Shown: positions 18,020 through 27,514 of the stretch, piece after piece
How positions within the stretch are numbered: position 1 is the first letter of the stretch
Layout of the letters: every line of letters starts with the position of its first letter
Assembly (NCBI GenBank): GCA_023403845.1
Contig: JAEYDL010000034.1
Coordinates: 1-54,542, forward strand
Reading direction: 5' to 3'
DNA: 54,542 nucleotides
Source of the DNA: Pseudomonadota bacterium
GTDB lineage: Bacteria; Desulfobacterota; Desulfovibrionia; Desulfovibrionales; Desulfovibrionaceae
Translations under genes and position numbers: made by a program
Notes under the pieces: model-generated
The model's input: the letters and a program-made list of their open reading frames with translations, nothing else
Told to the model about the DNA's origin: nothing
The model's database searches: none

Positions 18020-19534
18020 CTATTCAGACTTTGACTTTTTCATAAAGAACGGTGAAAGCGCGGAGACGATGCAGATCGCAATCAACACAAGGCAGATGGG
18101 ACGCATGATCAGCGTGCCGAGCAGGGAACCTTCGGCCTGAGCCATATAGAGCGAAACGCTCAGGGCTTCTTCCGCGATGCTTCCAAGAACAATGCCGAGC
18201 GCTACGGGAGCGGAAGGCAGACCGACCTTGTTGCCCAGAAAAACCGAGATGCCTATGGTCAGCATGATATAGACGTCGGTCATGCTGTTTCTGATGGTGT
18301 ATGCCCCAAGGAGACACAGCACCATAATCAAAGGCGCGATGTAGAATGCGGGCAATTTCTGAACCTTCGCAATGGGTCTTCCCATGAAAAATCCGACCGC
18401 CACCATGATGAAATTCAGCACCACGAGAGCGCAAATGAAGACGAAGGCGATGTCGCCGCTCTTTTCAAGCAGATGGCTTCCCGGAACGATGCCGTGAGTC
18501 AAAAATGCGCCCATGATGATCGCTGCGGTAGGACAGCCCGGAATCGCCAGCGCCATCATCGGAATACAGGAACCGCCGATGACCGCATTGTTCGCCGACT
18601 CTGAAGCGGCTACGCCTTCCATGCAGCCCGTTCCATACTTCTCGGGATGCTTGTCCCAGCGCATGGCTTCGTTATATCCGATGATCGAGGCAATGGAGGT
18701 TCCGGCGCCGGGAAGAACGCCTATGAGCGTGCCGAGGATGGATGAACGCGCGAGGATTATCTTACAGTTTCTGATCAGGTAGGCACCGACGCCGCTCAAC
18801 AGTTCACGTGCGCCCCGCTGGTGGTATTTGACTTCATAACTCTCGGTATGAAGAATCATCTCACAGAGTTGAGGGAATGCGAACACGCCGATCAGGGCAG
18901 GAACAAGATGCACGCCCTGCATCAGCGCAAAGTTTCCGAATGTGAACCTCGGGGTTCCCATAATCGGGTCCATGCCGATGGTTGAAATCAGCAACCCCAG
19001 AATGACCGCGGTGACGCCCATCAGAACATTTTTGGCGGAAATCGAGCTGATGGCGGTCAAACCGAACACGCACAGCCAAAAATATTCGGGTTTGCTGAAC
19101 TTCAGGGAAATTTGGGACAGCGGCACAAACAGGAAGAGAAGAAGGATGGCTCCGACAAGGCCACCGAAGCAGGACGACAGCAGAGCCGTGACGATCGCCA
19201 TGTCGCCCTCGCCTTTCTGCGTCATGGGGTAGCCGTCGAGCGTCGTCGCCACGGAAGCGGGGGTGCCGGGCACCTTGAACAGAATGGCCGTGATGGAGCC
19301 TCCGTAGATGGCGCCGACCCATATCGCCCCCAGAAGAATCATGCCGGTAATGGGGCCCATGGTAAGCGTAAATGGCAGCAAAAGGGCAACAGCCATCGAA
19401 GGTCCGATTCCCGGCAAGGCTCCGGCGACGATGCCTCCTGCCATGCCGAGAACCATCAGTCCCAGATGGTATACGGTGAAAAGCTGAGCAAAACCATGTA
19501 ATGTCAACGAAAGGATACTAACATCAGCTCCCAT
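18020..19534 (-). CDS. tctA: Tripartite tricarboxylate transporter large membrane subunit (TctA)
   Basis: A 504-residue permease with roughly 12 membrane segments. Family hallmarks are GALPGIGPSMAVALLLPFT near the N-terminus, KVPGTPASVATTLDGYP, and the second-repeat counterpart GVLPGAGTSIASIIGYNEA. Start at 19534 follows GAGGGA. Co-transcribed after the thiolase gene, so imported carboxylate probably feeds the CoA-ester enzymes of this operon. Substrate cannot be read from sequence; citrate, tartrate, aromatic acids and other di/tricarboxylates are known in the family. Confidence 0.93.
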   Translation of the reverse strand: MGADVSILSLTLHGFAQLFTVYHLGLMVLGMAGGIVAGALPGIGPSMAVALLLPFTLTMGPITGMILLGAIWVGAIYGGSITAILFKVPGTPASVATTLDGYPMTQKGEGDMAIVTALLSSCFGGLVGAILLLFLFVPLSQISLKFSKPEYFWLCVFGLTAISSISAKNVLMGVTAVILGLLISTIGMDPIMGTPRFTFGNFALMQGVHLVPALIGVFAFPQLCEMILHTESYEVKYHQRGARELLSGVGAYLIRNCKIILARSSILGTLIGVLPGAGTSIASIIGYNEAMRWDKHPEKYGTGCMEGVAASESANNAVIGGSCIPMMALAIPGCPTAAIIMGAFLTHGIVPGSHLLEKSGDIAFVFICALVVLNFIMVAVGFFMGRPIAKVQKLPAFYIAPLIMVLCLLGAYTIRNSMTDVYIMLTIGISVFLGNKVGLPSAPVALGIVLGSIAEEALSVSLYMAQAEGSLLGTLIMRPICLVLIAICIVSALSPFFMKKSKSE

Positions 19535-19604
19535 AATGTCCCTCGGAGTCGTAAAAATTAGAAAAATGCTGACTACCAGTCGTCCTGATAGTCAGCATGC
19601 TATT

Positions 19605-20807
19605 TTAAACTCGTTCGAGAACCATCGCGATGCCCTGACCAGCACCTATGCACATCGTGCATAAGGCATAACGACCGCCGGTTCTGCACAGTTGATACGT
19701 GGCCGTGGTGACGAGGCGCGCGCCGCTTGCCCCGAGCGGATGACCGAGGGCGATGGCTCCGCCGAGCGCATTGACGCGGGGATCATCTTCCCTGATTCCA
19801 AGGGCGCGCATGCAGGCTACCACTTGCGAGGCAAAGGCTTCATTGATCTCAATGACATCCATCTGGTCGATGGTCATGTGGAGCTGTTCAAGAATTTTTC
19901 TGGTCGCGGGAATGGGGCCGATTCCCATGATGCGGGGCGGAACTCCTGCAACCGCGCAGCCCAAAACGCGGACCTTGGGCGTGAGTCCGAGCTGGGCGGC
20001 CTTCCTTTCGCTGGCAAGAAGAAGCGCGCAGGCGCCGTCATTGATGCCGGAGGAATTCCCCGCCGTAACCGTGCCATCGGGGCCGGTGATTGCCTTCAAC
20101 CCGGCCAGGATCTCAAGCGTCGTTTCCGGGCGAAGATGCTCATCCTGGGATACGATGACGGAACCCTTCTTCTGACGCACGGTGACGGGACATATTTCTT
20201 CAGCCAGAAGGCCCTGTTCCTGAGCGACCTTGGCTTTTTGCTGGCTCCAGTAGGCAAATTTGTCCTGATCTTCCCTCGAGACATTGAATTCCCGGGCGAC
20301 ATTTTCGGCTGTGATGGGGTTGGCTACGAGACACTCGCGGTCCACCATGATCTTGTTGGGAAACCTCATCGCAATCGTCGTGTCGTACATGACCTGACCG
20401 ATGTCATAGCCGTTCTGAGCCTTGCCGATGACGTAAGGGGCGCGGCTCATCCCCTCGACACCGCCTGCGATCATGAATTCGCCGTCTCCGAGCAGAATGC
20501 AGCGCGCGGCATCCGCGACAGCCTGCATTCCAGAACCGCAAAGACGGCTTACGGTGGCGGCGGGAACGGTTTCCGGAAGTCCTGCGAGAAGAGTTGCCCA
20601 ACGAGCTACGTTTCTGTTGTCCTCACCCGCCTGATTGACGCATCCGTATCTGAGGTCATCGACTTCATGCCAGTCAATATTCGGGTACTTGTCAACCAGA
20701 TACCTGATTGGAACTGCCGCGAGATCATCCGTCCGAACGGCAGAAAGCCCTCCAGCGCGACGCCCAAAGGGAGTACGAATCGCATCACAGATAAATGCCT
20801 CAGTCAT
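19605..20807 (-). CDS. Acetyl-CoA acyltransferase, PcaF/PaaJ-like (3-oxoadipyl-CoA thiolase type)
   Basis: Thiolytic cleavage of a 3-oxoacyl-CoA. The 400-residue protein has nucleophile Cys90 (SRLCGSGM), the catalytic His in GGAIALGHPLGASGARL and the second Cys in TMCIGAGQG. Its N-terminus (FICDAIRTPFGR, VRTDDLAAVPI, GCVNQAGEDNRNVAR) is very close to PcaF/PaaJ enzymes that split 3-oxoadipyl-CoA into succinyl-CoA and acetyl-CoA; it is about ten residues shorter around 155-165. This suggests, but does not prove, a dicarboxylic substrate. It lies 11 bases after the crotonase gene, with an AGGAGAG ribosome site. Confidence 0.92.
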   Translation of the reverse strand: MTEAFICDAIRTPFGRRAGGLSAVRTDDLAAVPIRYLVDKYPNIDWHEVDDLRYGCVNQAGEDNRNVARWATLLAGLPETVPAATVSRLCGSGMQAVADAARCILLGDGEFMIAGGVEGMSRAPYVIGKAQNGYDIGQVMYDTTIAMRFPNKIMVDRECLVANPITAENVAREFNVSREDQDKFAYWSQQKAKVAQEQGLLAEEICPVTVRQKKGSVIVSQDEHLRPETTLEILAGLKAITGPDGTVTAGNSSGINDGACALLLASERKAAQLGLTPKVRVLGCAVAGVPPRIMGIGPIPATRKILEQLHMTIDQMDVIEINEAFASQVVACMRALGIREDDPRVNALGGAIALGHPLGASGARLVTTATYQLCRTGGRYALCTMCIGAGQGIAMVLERV

Positions 20808-20818
20808 AGCAACTCTCC

Positions 20819-21607
20819 TTAGAATTCCTTATGGAAATCGGGTTCCCTCTTCTCAAAAAAGGCCTGTACGCCTTCCGCCCTGTCAGGGTGCGTAAAGCAC
20901 GCGACCTGACACAACGTTTCATATGCCAGACCGGGAGTCAGCCCGACTTCCTGCGAAAGCAATGCCGCACGCTTGCACATCATGAGACTGGTTCTTCCTC
21001 GCCTTGCAATCCTGTTGGCAACTTTCATCACAGCATCTCGAAGCTGATCAGGCGGAAAAACGGCATTGACGAGACCGATTCGATAGGCTTCCTGTGCGGA
21101 TATTGCATCACCAGTAAACAGCATCTGTCGTGCAAGACCTGAACCAACCAGACGAGAAAGCCGCTGCGTGCCCCCTCCGCTCGGAATGAAGCCGAGATTG
21201 ATTTCCGGCTGGCCCAGCCTTGCATTGTCGCTGGCAAATCGGAAATCACATGCCATTGAAATTTCTAGACCTCCTCCGAAAGCATAACCGTTTATCATTG
21301 CGATAACCGGAATGGGAAGCTCTTCAAGGCTTGTGTATAATCTTTGGCCATAGGTATTGCAGAACTCAAACACTTCAAGCGGCGACATCTTGCCAAATTC
21401 AGTAAGATCCGTCCCCGCAATGAACGCCTTTTCTCCAGATCCCGTAATAACAAGAACACTGACGGACAAATCGGATTTTATGGTATTGATTACATCTGCA
21501 ATCTCTCGTCGTGTCGCTGTATTCAGCGCATTATATTTTGCAGGACGATTGACTGTAAGGATCGCTACTGTACCTTCCTTTTCTAAGATTACATTTTCAT
21601 ATTCCAT
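20819..21607 (-). CDS. Enoyl-CoA hydratase (crotonase family)
   Basis: Hydrates a 2-enoyl-CoA to 3-hydroxyacyl-CoA. The 262-residue protein shows the crotonase pattern: oxyanion-hole segments FIAGTDL and NGYAFGGGLE, and both catalytic glutamates of true hydratases (in GGGLEISMACD and GQPEINLGF). Hydratase is therefore more likely than isomerase or decarboxylase. It sits between 3-hydroxyacyl-CoA dehydrogenase and thiolase genes, giving three consecutive beta-oxidation steps. There is no acyl-CoA dehydrogenase in the window, so the substrate may enter already unsaturated or hydroxylated. Confidence 0.92.
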   Translation of the reverse strand: MEYENVILEKEGTVAILTVNRPAKYNALNTATRREIADVINTIKSDLSVSVLVITGSGEKAFIAGTDLTEFGKMSPLEVFEFCNTYGQRLYTSLEELPIPVIAMINGYAFGGGLEISMACDFRFASDNARLGQPEINLGFIPSGGGTQRLSRLVGSGLARQMLFTGDAISAQEAYRIGLVNAVFPPDQLRDAVMKVANRIARRGRTSLMMCKRAALLSQEVGLTPGLAYETLCQVACFTHPDRAEGVQAFFEKREPDFHKEF

Positions 21608-21621
21608 GGGATAATCCTTGC

Positions 21622-22500
21622 TTAGCTCTTCCTGATTATGTTGCCGTCGGCATCGTAATCGTACCAGCCCTTGCCGGTTTTGCGTCCCAGCTCGCCACGC
21701 TGGACCTTCCGGCGAAGAATGGCGGGGGGATAGAACTGAGGATCGCGGGTTTCTTCATACATGGAAAGCAATCCGCCGTAGGTCACATCCAGTCCGACGA
21801 TATCACCGATTTCGAAAGGCCCCATCTTCCGGCCGCCACCAAGCTTGAGTCCCTTGTCGAGATCTTCAACGGTGACAATCCCCTCTTCGACAAGTCTCAT
21901 TGCTTCGGCATTGGCGCGGTAATTTATCCTGTTGACCGCAAAGCCCGGAATATCGCGCTGCACACGCACGACTTCCTTGCCGAGGGACCTGATGAAGTCC
22001 GCGCCGGCATCAAAGGTTTCATCGGTAGTCCACAGCCCTCTGATGGCTTCAGCCACGGGCATCATGGGCACGGGAGAAAAGAAGTGAAGCCCCATCACCT
22101 TCTCCGGGCGTCCCGTTTCCCCTGCCAGCGAGGAGACGGGAATGGAGCTGGTATTGGAGGCCAGAATCGCCTTTTCGGGAGTCACCCTGTCAAGCTGACG
22201 GAAGACTTCCTTCTTGATTTCCGCGTTTTCGAAAACCGCTTCAACAGCCAGATCAGCCTGCGCAGCGGCATCGTAACTTGTCGAAACGGCAATGCGGGAA
22301 GCTATGACATCGACAGGTTCCGCGACCTTTCCCTTTTCATGGAGCTTGCCGATGGACCATTTGATCTTCCCAATCGCCTGCTCCAAAACATCCTGCTTGA
22401 TGTCATATAAAGTCACATTATAGCCGGCCTGAGCGCTTACCTGAGCAATTCCGCTGCCCATAAGCCCAGATCCGACGATAAAAATGTTCTTGATGCTCAT
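21622..22500 (-). CDS. 3-Hydroxyacyl-CoA dehydrogenase (PaaH/Hbd type)
   Basis: NAD(P)-dependent oxidation of 3-hydroxyacyl-CoA. The 292-residue, single-function protein has the Rossmann start FIVGSGLMGSGIAQVSAQAG, the ASNTSSIPVSSLA segment and the catalytic His in LHFFSPVPMMPVAEAI; the usual HFFNPVP asparagine is serine here. The C-terminal domain is complete. Position 2 of the minus-strand operon, 10 bases after the biotin carrier gene and 14 before the crotonase. It works between the hydratase and thiolase. Confidence 0.93.
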   Translation of the reverse strand: MSIKNIFIVGSGLMGSGIAQVSAQAGYNVTLYDIKQDVLEQAIGKIKWSIGKLHEKGKVAEPVDVIASRIAVSTSYDAAAQADLAVEAVFENAEIKKEVFRQLDRVTPEKAILASNTSSIPVSSLAGETGRPEKVMGLHFFSPVPMMPVAEAIRGLWTTDETFDAGADFIRSLGKEVVRVQRDIPGFAVNRINYRANAEAMRLVEEGIVTVEDLDKGLKLGGGRKMGPFEIGDIVGLDVTYGGLLSMYEETRDPQFYPPAILRRKVQRGELGRKTGKGWYDYDADGNIIRKS

Positions 22501-22510
22501 ATGTCTTCTC

Positions 22511-22723
22511 CTAGTTGATTTCGAGCAGATGATCGCCAGCGTTTACGTTCTGCCCCAATTCAACGAGAATTTTAACGACGGTGCAGTCATTGTCGACGGT
22601 AACGGGAATTTCCATTTTCATCGAATCAAGCACGATAGGTTCGTCATCAGGAGTAATGGCATCACCAGGGTTCACATTGATTTGAAAAATCTTGCCGGAC
22701 ATGGGAGATTCGAGAAATGCCAT
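22511..22723 (-). CDS. Stand-alone biotin carboxyl carrier protein
   Basis: A 70-residue biotinyl/lipoyl domain with no extra regions: AFLESPMSGKIFQINVN, then the biotin-accepting Lys36 in DSMKMEIP. The usual EAMKM/EAMKME reads DSMKM here, with the key MKM kept. Start chosen at 22723 with GAGGTG nine bases upstream; an in-frame ATG four codons earlier has none. It leads the operon that ends with the biotin ligase. Its partners, the carboxylase (26024) and carboxyltransferase (32005), are on the other strand several kb away. Confidence 0.93.
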   Translation of the reverse strand: MAFLESPMSGKIFQINVNPGDAITPDDEPIVLDSMKMEIPVTVDNDCTVVKILVELGQNVNAGDHLLEIN

Positions 22724-23560
22724 GCTACACCTCATATGGATCTGTTACAGGTTATATGGGAATTGCCTGATTACTGAAGAAAAGCCTGACAGGTTATCAG
22801 TCATGCAAGCCGGAGACTATCTGAAACCCTATTCTTAAATGTTATATGCTATCGTAGAATTTCAAGGTAGTAATAATAAATAATATCTCCATAGACATTG
22901 CCTATAGACTCAATATATTCATTATTGAACGAATCTTGTTTCCCCACCGGGGAGGATGCCATGTCTCCGACTGCTCGCACCCCTGCAAGAAGGGCGAAAC
23001 AGGCATCCTTCATTGCGACAATATCTTCGAGGGAAAACGCTCCAGCCCTTTTCAACGCCTGCATGTTCGCAGTCGATGCGATGTTTCCTTCACCGGAAGG
23101 CCGCAGCCCCACCGCGTGATGAGGCAGAGCACCGTAGAGCCATCTGGAGCCACTCACTTGCGCGCTTCCTGCCCTTTCCAGATGCATGCAGCGCGGGAAG
23201 AGCAAAGAGAGGCTCTTCAGACAGAAGACGCCGGATCGACTCTTTACGGGTTGCGGCGGGAAGCCGGCTCTTTCCTTTCCCGGCAGATATGCCGCGGTCA
23301 TGGCGCGACTTCGTTCCCTGCCTTCTTTCGGAAAAATGAAGCAAGACGGAATATCAGGGAATTTTGTGGTCTTTTCCGGAGAGAGAACAGCATGAATTCG
23401 GCAAGATGGATGCCTCTTGTTCCTTTAAGGATGGGAAAGGGCGGCAGATGCGATCACACCCGAGAAAAAACGAAAAAGGACACACTGCTGCGCGGCAGAT
23501 CCAGAGTCGCATACGACGATGAAAATCCGGAGAAGCCTGTGGGCCGACTGACGGAATTCC
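22724..23560. other. Long leader/intergenic region upstream of the biotin carrier operon
   Basis: No gene I can support. A minus-strand open frame (22849-23301) has no ribosome site and no family match, though its C-terminal half reads like decayed coding sequence. A 9-base direct repeat ACAGGTTAT occurs at 22747-22755 and 22789-22797, 42 bases (four helical turns) apart, and could be a regulator site. Confidence 0.4.
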
Positions 23561-23617
23561 TTTAAAAATAAAACAACCCCGGACAGATGCCTGCCAGTGT
23601 GAAGGCATCTGTCCGGG
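23561..23617 (-). terminator. Intrinsic terminator of the LysR gene
   Basis: A perfect 14-bp stem (23578-23591 with 23604-23617) about 55 bases after the LysR stop, followed in the minus direction by GGTTGTTTTATTTTT. It separates the regulator from the biotin carrier operon downstream. Confidence 0.85.
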
Positions 23618-23671
23618 ATATGAATGGACGGGCAAAAGTCACGACGTTATTGCCGCCGGACTTTATGGATG

Positions 23672-24646
23672 TCACTTTCGAAAAGATGAAGTGGATTCGT
23701 ATATCAGATCAATATAATCTCTGAAAGATCGTTTATAAATATTGGATTGATGGCAGATTGCGGTATAGGTCAGTTTCGGCATGGGCTCTTCAATCGCTAC
23801 AAAGGCCAGCGTATCGTTATAATACTGCTTATAGGTATTATACAACAGCTTATTGACCATTGCGATTCCCACTTCATGCTTGCACAGATCAAAAAGTATT
23901 TGATAGTCTCTTAATGCTACTGATATGTTATCTTGTCTGAATACCGGATAAAAATTTGACAAATAAGATGTAACGCCATTCTTATGCGTTGACATGCCCA
24001 GTATTCTTTCATTGCTTATCTGACTTAGTGAACATTTATCTCCAAATTTTTTACTCAAGTTATAAGACATGCATATACCAAGTTCTGTTGACGCCAGAGG
24101 CTTCTGATACAGGCTGTCGCTGAATCGAGCATCGTCATGCAGCACAATAACATATTTATCAAAATTATATAAATCATTTATCATCATACTTCGAGGAAAT
24201 TCATATGTAAGGATAATTCCGATATCAATATCCCAATTAAGAACTCCGGTAATGATTTCATTTGCGCTGCACATTCTGATATCTAAATGCATATTGGGAT
24301 AATGATTCAAAAATCTTGCGTGCAGTTCAGATTTAAATGTTGAGGATACCGAAGGCAGTGTGGAAATTCGAAGATTTTTTAGATTCAGATCCTTTGAATC
24401 ACTGAGAGCATAAAAATTTTCCACAGATGAAAGGACCTTCTCCGCGGCAATGAAATATTGCTTTGCCTCCGGCCTCAGGATCGTGCCATTCTTGTTCCGG
24501 TCAAAAAGCCTGAAGCCAATTTCCCTTTCCAGATCAGACAAGGCTACGGAAATGCTCGGCTGGGAAATATTCAGATTAATCGCGGCCTGAGAAATGCTTG
24601 AACAACGAGCAACCTCGACAAGATACTGGAATTGTTCAAATCTCAT
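23672..24646 (-). CDS. LysR-family transcriptional regulator
   Basis: A 324-residue LysR regulator: N-terminal winged helix (FEQFQYLVEVARCSSISQAAINLNISQPSISVALSDLE) and a periplasmic-binding-like effector domain (RISTLPSVSSTFKSELHARF onward). Start 24646 follows GAGGG; an earlier Met has no site. The gene is markedly AT-rich. It lies between the two arms of the catabolic island, with a 1.4-kb gap to the divergent biotin carboxylase, so it is the obvious candidate to control both, in response to the imported carboxylate or a CoA intermediate (inference). Confidence 0.9.
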   Translation of the reverse strand: MRFEQFQYLVEVARCSSISQAAINLNISQPSISVALSDLEREIGFRLFDRNKNGTILRPEAKQYFIAAEKVLSSVENFYALSDSKDLNLKNLRISTLPSVSSTFKSELHARFLNHYPNMHLDIRMCSANEIITGVLNWDIDIGIILTYEFPRSMMINDLYNFDKYVIVLHDDARFSDSLYQKPLASTELGICMSYNLSKKFGDKCSLSQISNERILGMSTHKNGVTSYLSNFYPVFRQDNISVALRDYQILFDLCKHEVGIAMVNKLLYNTYKQYYNDTLAFVAIEEPMPKLTYTAICHQSNIYKRSFRDYIDLIYESTSSFRK

Positions 24647-24688
24647 AAAACCCTCGAAAAAGAGCATTGATTATGAAACACTGAACAG

Positions 24689-24911
24689 TCCACCGGCGCA
24701 GGTCGGTGGATTCCTTTGCGACTCAAGTCACCGGCTCCGCTGAAGCCGGTCCAGCTCCTGCTCTAGCGACTGAAGCCGTTTTCCCACAACCCAAAAGTTC
24801 ATCCCACTCCTCTTTCTGCTGCGCCATGCACTCGCCGCCTTTATCCTCCGCATTGCCATTATCGGCGCGCCAGCCCCCGCCCGCTACGCCATCTCTACAA
24901 AGTAAGGACAA
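24689..24911 (-). pseudogene. Possible remnant of an IS200/IS605-type element end
   Basis: A 7-bp hairpin (24689-24695 with 24704-24710) lies just beyond a short minus-strand frame (24723-24911) whose last residues, CGKTASVARAGAGPASAEPVT, have the small-residue-rich character of TnpB tails. IS605-type right ends carry such a hairpin just after tnpB. No catalytic part of TnpB is present. Weak evidence; it could equally be unrelated sequence. Confidence 0.2.
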
Positions 24912-25934
24912 TGAGGTCTTTCATAACAGCGTATAAATATTGATAGTTATCAAAACTAGTTCAGTTTTAATTTAACTTGGACAGTGTCGTCAAGTCAGTC
25001 TCTCCGGAAGGACAGGGAAAACGGGGTTCCTGCAACCTCCCCGGTTCACACGCTTCCAGAGGGATACCCGCACACTGGGCGTCTCTGAAAGAAGTCGCCA
25101 TCCGCCTGTTCCTCCTTCCAGATTCAGGCTGATGGAACCACGGCGAGTTCCTGTCGCTCATGAAACGATTCCTCCTGCCGGTGCCGCGCAAGGGAATCAT
25201 GTCAGCTCTCCTTTCTCCATCCCCGGGACCATCACGGCATCACGACTGATAACCTTTCATGCCTGATGAATCTTTTTGTGCAACTCTGACTTTTCCATTT
25301 CACATGGAACAGACAATTGCAATAACTCTTCAACGTGATTTCTCTATTGCTTTATAATGGCATCATTTTTAACAATATACAGCATTCTGCATCATCAATA
25401 CATATATATCAATTTTATACTTTATTTTTCAATATGTATATTTCTATTTATTGTCAACATGCAATTGATGTACTTACTATCATGTTCCATATATCATATT
25501 CACGACAAATCAATCATAATGCTAATATCAATAACTATTCATTTTTGTATAAATAATTCATGATTTACAAATTATTGAATTTATATTCTGTATTTTTCAT
25601 GATCTATACATTTCATGTAATACTTCACACAATACTTGATACATATATTACAGATTATGTCTTTCATCCGTTTCAATATTTCCTATTCTGCTAATACTCT
25701 TCTGAATACTTTTATCATGATGAAATGCTTCTGCCATTTGCAGAATGGCATATATGAAAACGCGAACAGGTATTTTCTGTTTCAATTCACGCCGGCAATC
25801 CTCTGGCAACAATACGAAAGGGAAAAATTACAGAATCAAGACGGATTCCATGCATGTCACAGACTTCCGGATCGGCATCCGGAACAGCTCCCATGTCAGC
25901 GCGCAAGCAAGTTTTTTCATCCATAGCCGCAGCC
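24912..25934. other. AT-rich non-coding region between LysR and biotin carboxylase
   Basis: About 1 kb with no supported gene. The core (about 25300-25700) is extremely AT-rich, in sharp contrast to the GC-rich chromosome; small open frames in it have no ribosome sites and read as low-complexity Ile/Tyr/Asn/Phe. It may be a regulatory or nucleoid-protein-bound region, or recently acquired DNA. Confidence 0.5.
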
Positions 25935-25940
25935 TATAAT
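25935..25940 (+). promoter_or_regulatory. Possible -10 element for the biotin carboxylase gene
   Basis: TATAAT, with a T-rich but poor -35 region 17 bases upstream, about 80 bases before the coding start. A weak -35 would fit activator dependence. Confidence 0.3.
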
Positions 25941-26023
25941 AAACTAGAAAATACTTATTAGACAGGGTTTCAACTTTTGAGTACCAAGTAATCATCAAAG
26001 TAAACCTTAGCCAAGAAGGTAGT

Positions 26024-27424
26024 ATGGAGATCATGAAGCATAAGATTCTTGTCGCCAATCGCGGTGAAATTGCTGTCAGAATTATAGAGGCATGTCATCT
26101 CCTTAATATTCCTTTCGCAAGCATATATATGGACGAGGACGCCAGTTCCGAGCATATAAAAATCACCCGTAATTTGGGCGGTGAGCTGTATAAGGTTTCC
26201 GCCTACCACGACAGCGATGCCGTCTTTGAAGTAATGGAAAACTCCGGCGCTACTGCCGTGCATCCCGGATATGGCTATTTCTCCGAAGATGCGCAGTTTG
26301 CCCGCCGGGTAACAGAACAGGGAAAAATCTTCATCGGCCCTTCCTGGGAAGTGATTCAGGCTCTGGGCGACAAATCCAATACAAAACGAATTGCCAAGCG
26401 TATCGGCGTCCCGACGGTGCCGGGAACAGACGTCGCCATACGGGATACAGACGAAGCCGAATCCATTGCCAGAGCGCTCTATGACGATCTGAAAGAGCAG
26501 GGAATCGAACATCCCGCCATCCTCCTGAAGGCAGCATCCGGCGGTGGGGGGATGGGAATCGAAGAAGTCCGCGACATGTCGAAGTTCAAGACGATCTTCA
26601 ACAGGCTAAAAGGATTTGCGATGCGCCTGTTCAAGGATGACGGCATCATAATCGAACAACTGATTACGGATTACAGCCACGTGGAAGTACAGATACTGGC
26701 TGACCGCAAGGGACTCCAGCCCGTTCATTTCGGTACGAGAAACTGTTCGATTCAGTCAACGAGACGCCAAAAAAGACTCGAAGTCGCACCGGCATTCGAC
26801 CCTTCGACCATTGAATATGATTTCGACGCGTCCAGAGTCATGGACGACATCACCAATTACTCCCTTGCGCTTGCAAAAGAGGTCAAATACGACAACGTAG
26901 GTACATGGGAGTGGCTTGTCACAAGAACGGGCAGACCATATCTCATGGAAGTGAATACCCGCATCCAGGTTGAAAACGGAATTTCTGCAAGAATTTCAAC
27001 GATACACGGGAAAGAAGTCAATCTTATTGCGGAACAGATCCGGGTAGGCCTCGGAGAAGATCTGGGATATGGGCAAGACGCCATTTCATTTGACGGATTC
27101 TCGATTGAATATCGCATAATTTGTGAAAATCCGGCAAAAAATTTCATGCCATGGACGGGAACCATCGAAAAGTTCGCCTGGAAAAATGAAGACTGGCTCA
27201 ATGTGCATACGCATGTCCCGTCGGACTGCAATTATGAACTGCCGACCTGCTTCACGCCGAATCTGGCTCTGGCCATAATCTGGGGCAGGAATCTGGCCGA
27301 AGTGAAGGAAAGGGGACTGTCTTTCCTGAACAACCTCGTTCTCATCGGCAGAAATCCGGTTTCGGAGATACAGACCAATATCGAATACCTGAAAGAAAAA
27401 ACGCACCATATCCTTGAAATGTAA
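26024..27424 (+). CDS. Biotin carboxylase subunit of an acyl-CoA carboxylase, divergent
   Basis: ATP-dependent carboxylation of the biotin carrier. The 466-residue protein has the AccC/PccA layout: KILVANRGEIAVRII, HPGYGYFSED, ATP-grasp lysine in ILLKAASGGGGMG, HVEVQILAD, WEWL and EVNTRIQVE. Core catalytic residues are kept, but the loop normally RRHQK reads TRRQK with an inserted residue, and the usual QVEHPVTE reads QVENGISA, so it belongs to an unusual branch. Either ATG at 26024 (after AGAAGG) or 26033 could be the start. It opens the plus-strand arm; its carrier and carboxyltransferase partners are at 22511 and 32005. Confidence 0.88.
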   Translation: MEIMKHKILVANRGEIAVRIIEACHLLNIPFASIYMDEDASSEHIKITRNLGGELYKVSAYHDSDAVFEVMENSGATAVHPGYGYFSEDAQFARRVTEQGKIFIGPSWEVIQALGDKSNTKRIAKRIGVPTVPGTDVAIRDTDEAESIARALYDDLKEQGIEHPAILLKAASGGGGMGIEEVRDMSKFKTIFNRLKGFAMRLFKDDGIIIEQLITDYSHVEVQILADRKGLQPVHFGTRNCSIQSTRRQKRLEVAPAFDPSTIEYDFDASRVMDDITNYSLALAKEVKYDNVGTWEWLVTRTGRPYLMEVNTRIQVENGISARISTIHGKEVNLIAEQIRVGLGEDLGYGQDAISFDGFSIEYRIICENPAKNFMPWTGTIEKFAWKNEDWLNVHTHVPSDCNYELPTCFTPNLALAIIWGRNLAEVKERGLSFLNNLVLIGRNPVSEIQTNIEYLKEKTHHILEM

Positions 27425-27514
27425 CATTTCCTGAAACAGTTACAGGACGCTCCATGTAAAAAGGCAATCCTGCCTTGCAAGGCCTATGAGCCGTAACCCC
27501 ATGAGGAAATGTCC

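Noticed and set aside
22849..23301. A 150-codon minus-strand open frame upstream of the biotin carrier gene
   Set aside because: No ribosome site and no recognisable family; the N-terminal half is low-complexity shadow-like sequence.
25300..25325. TGGAACAGACAATTGCA as a sigma-54 promoter for the biotin carboxylase
   Set aside because: GG and GC are 11 bases apart instead of 10, and the element is 700 bases from the gene.
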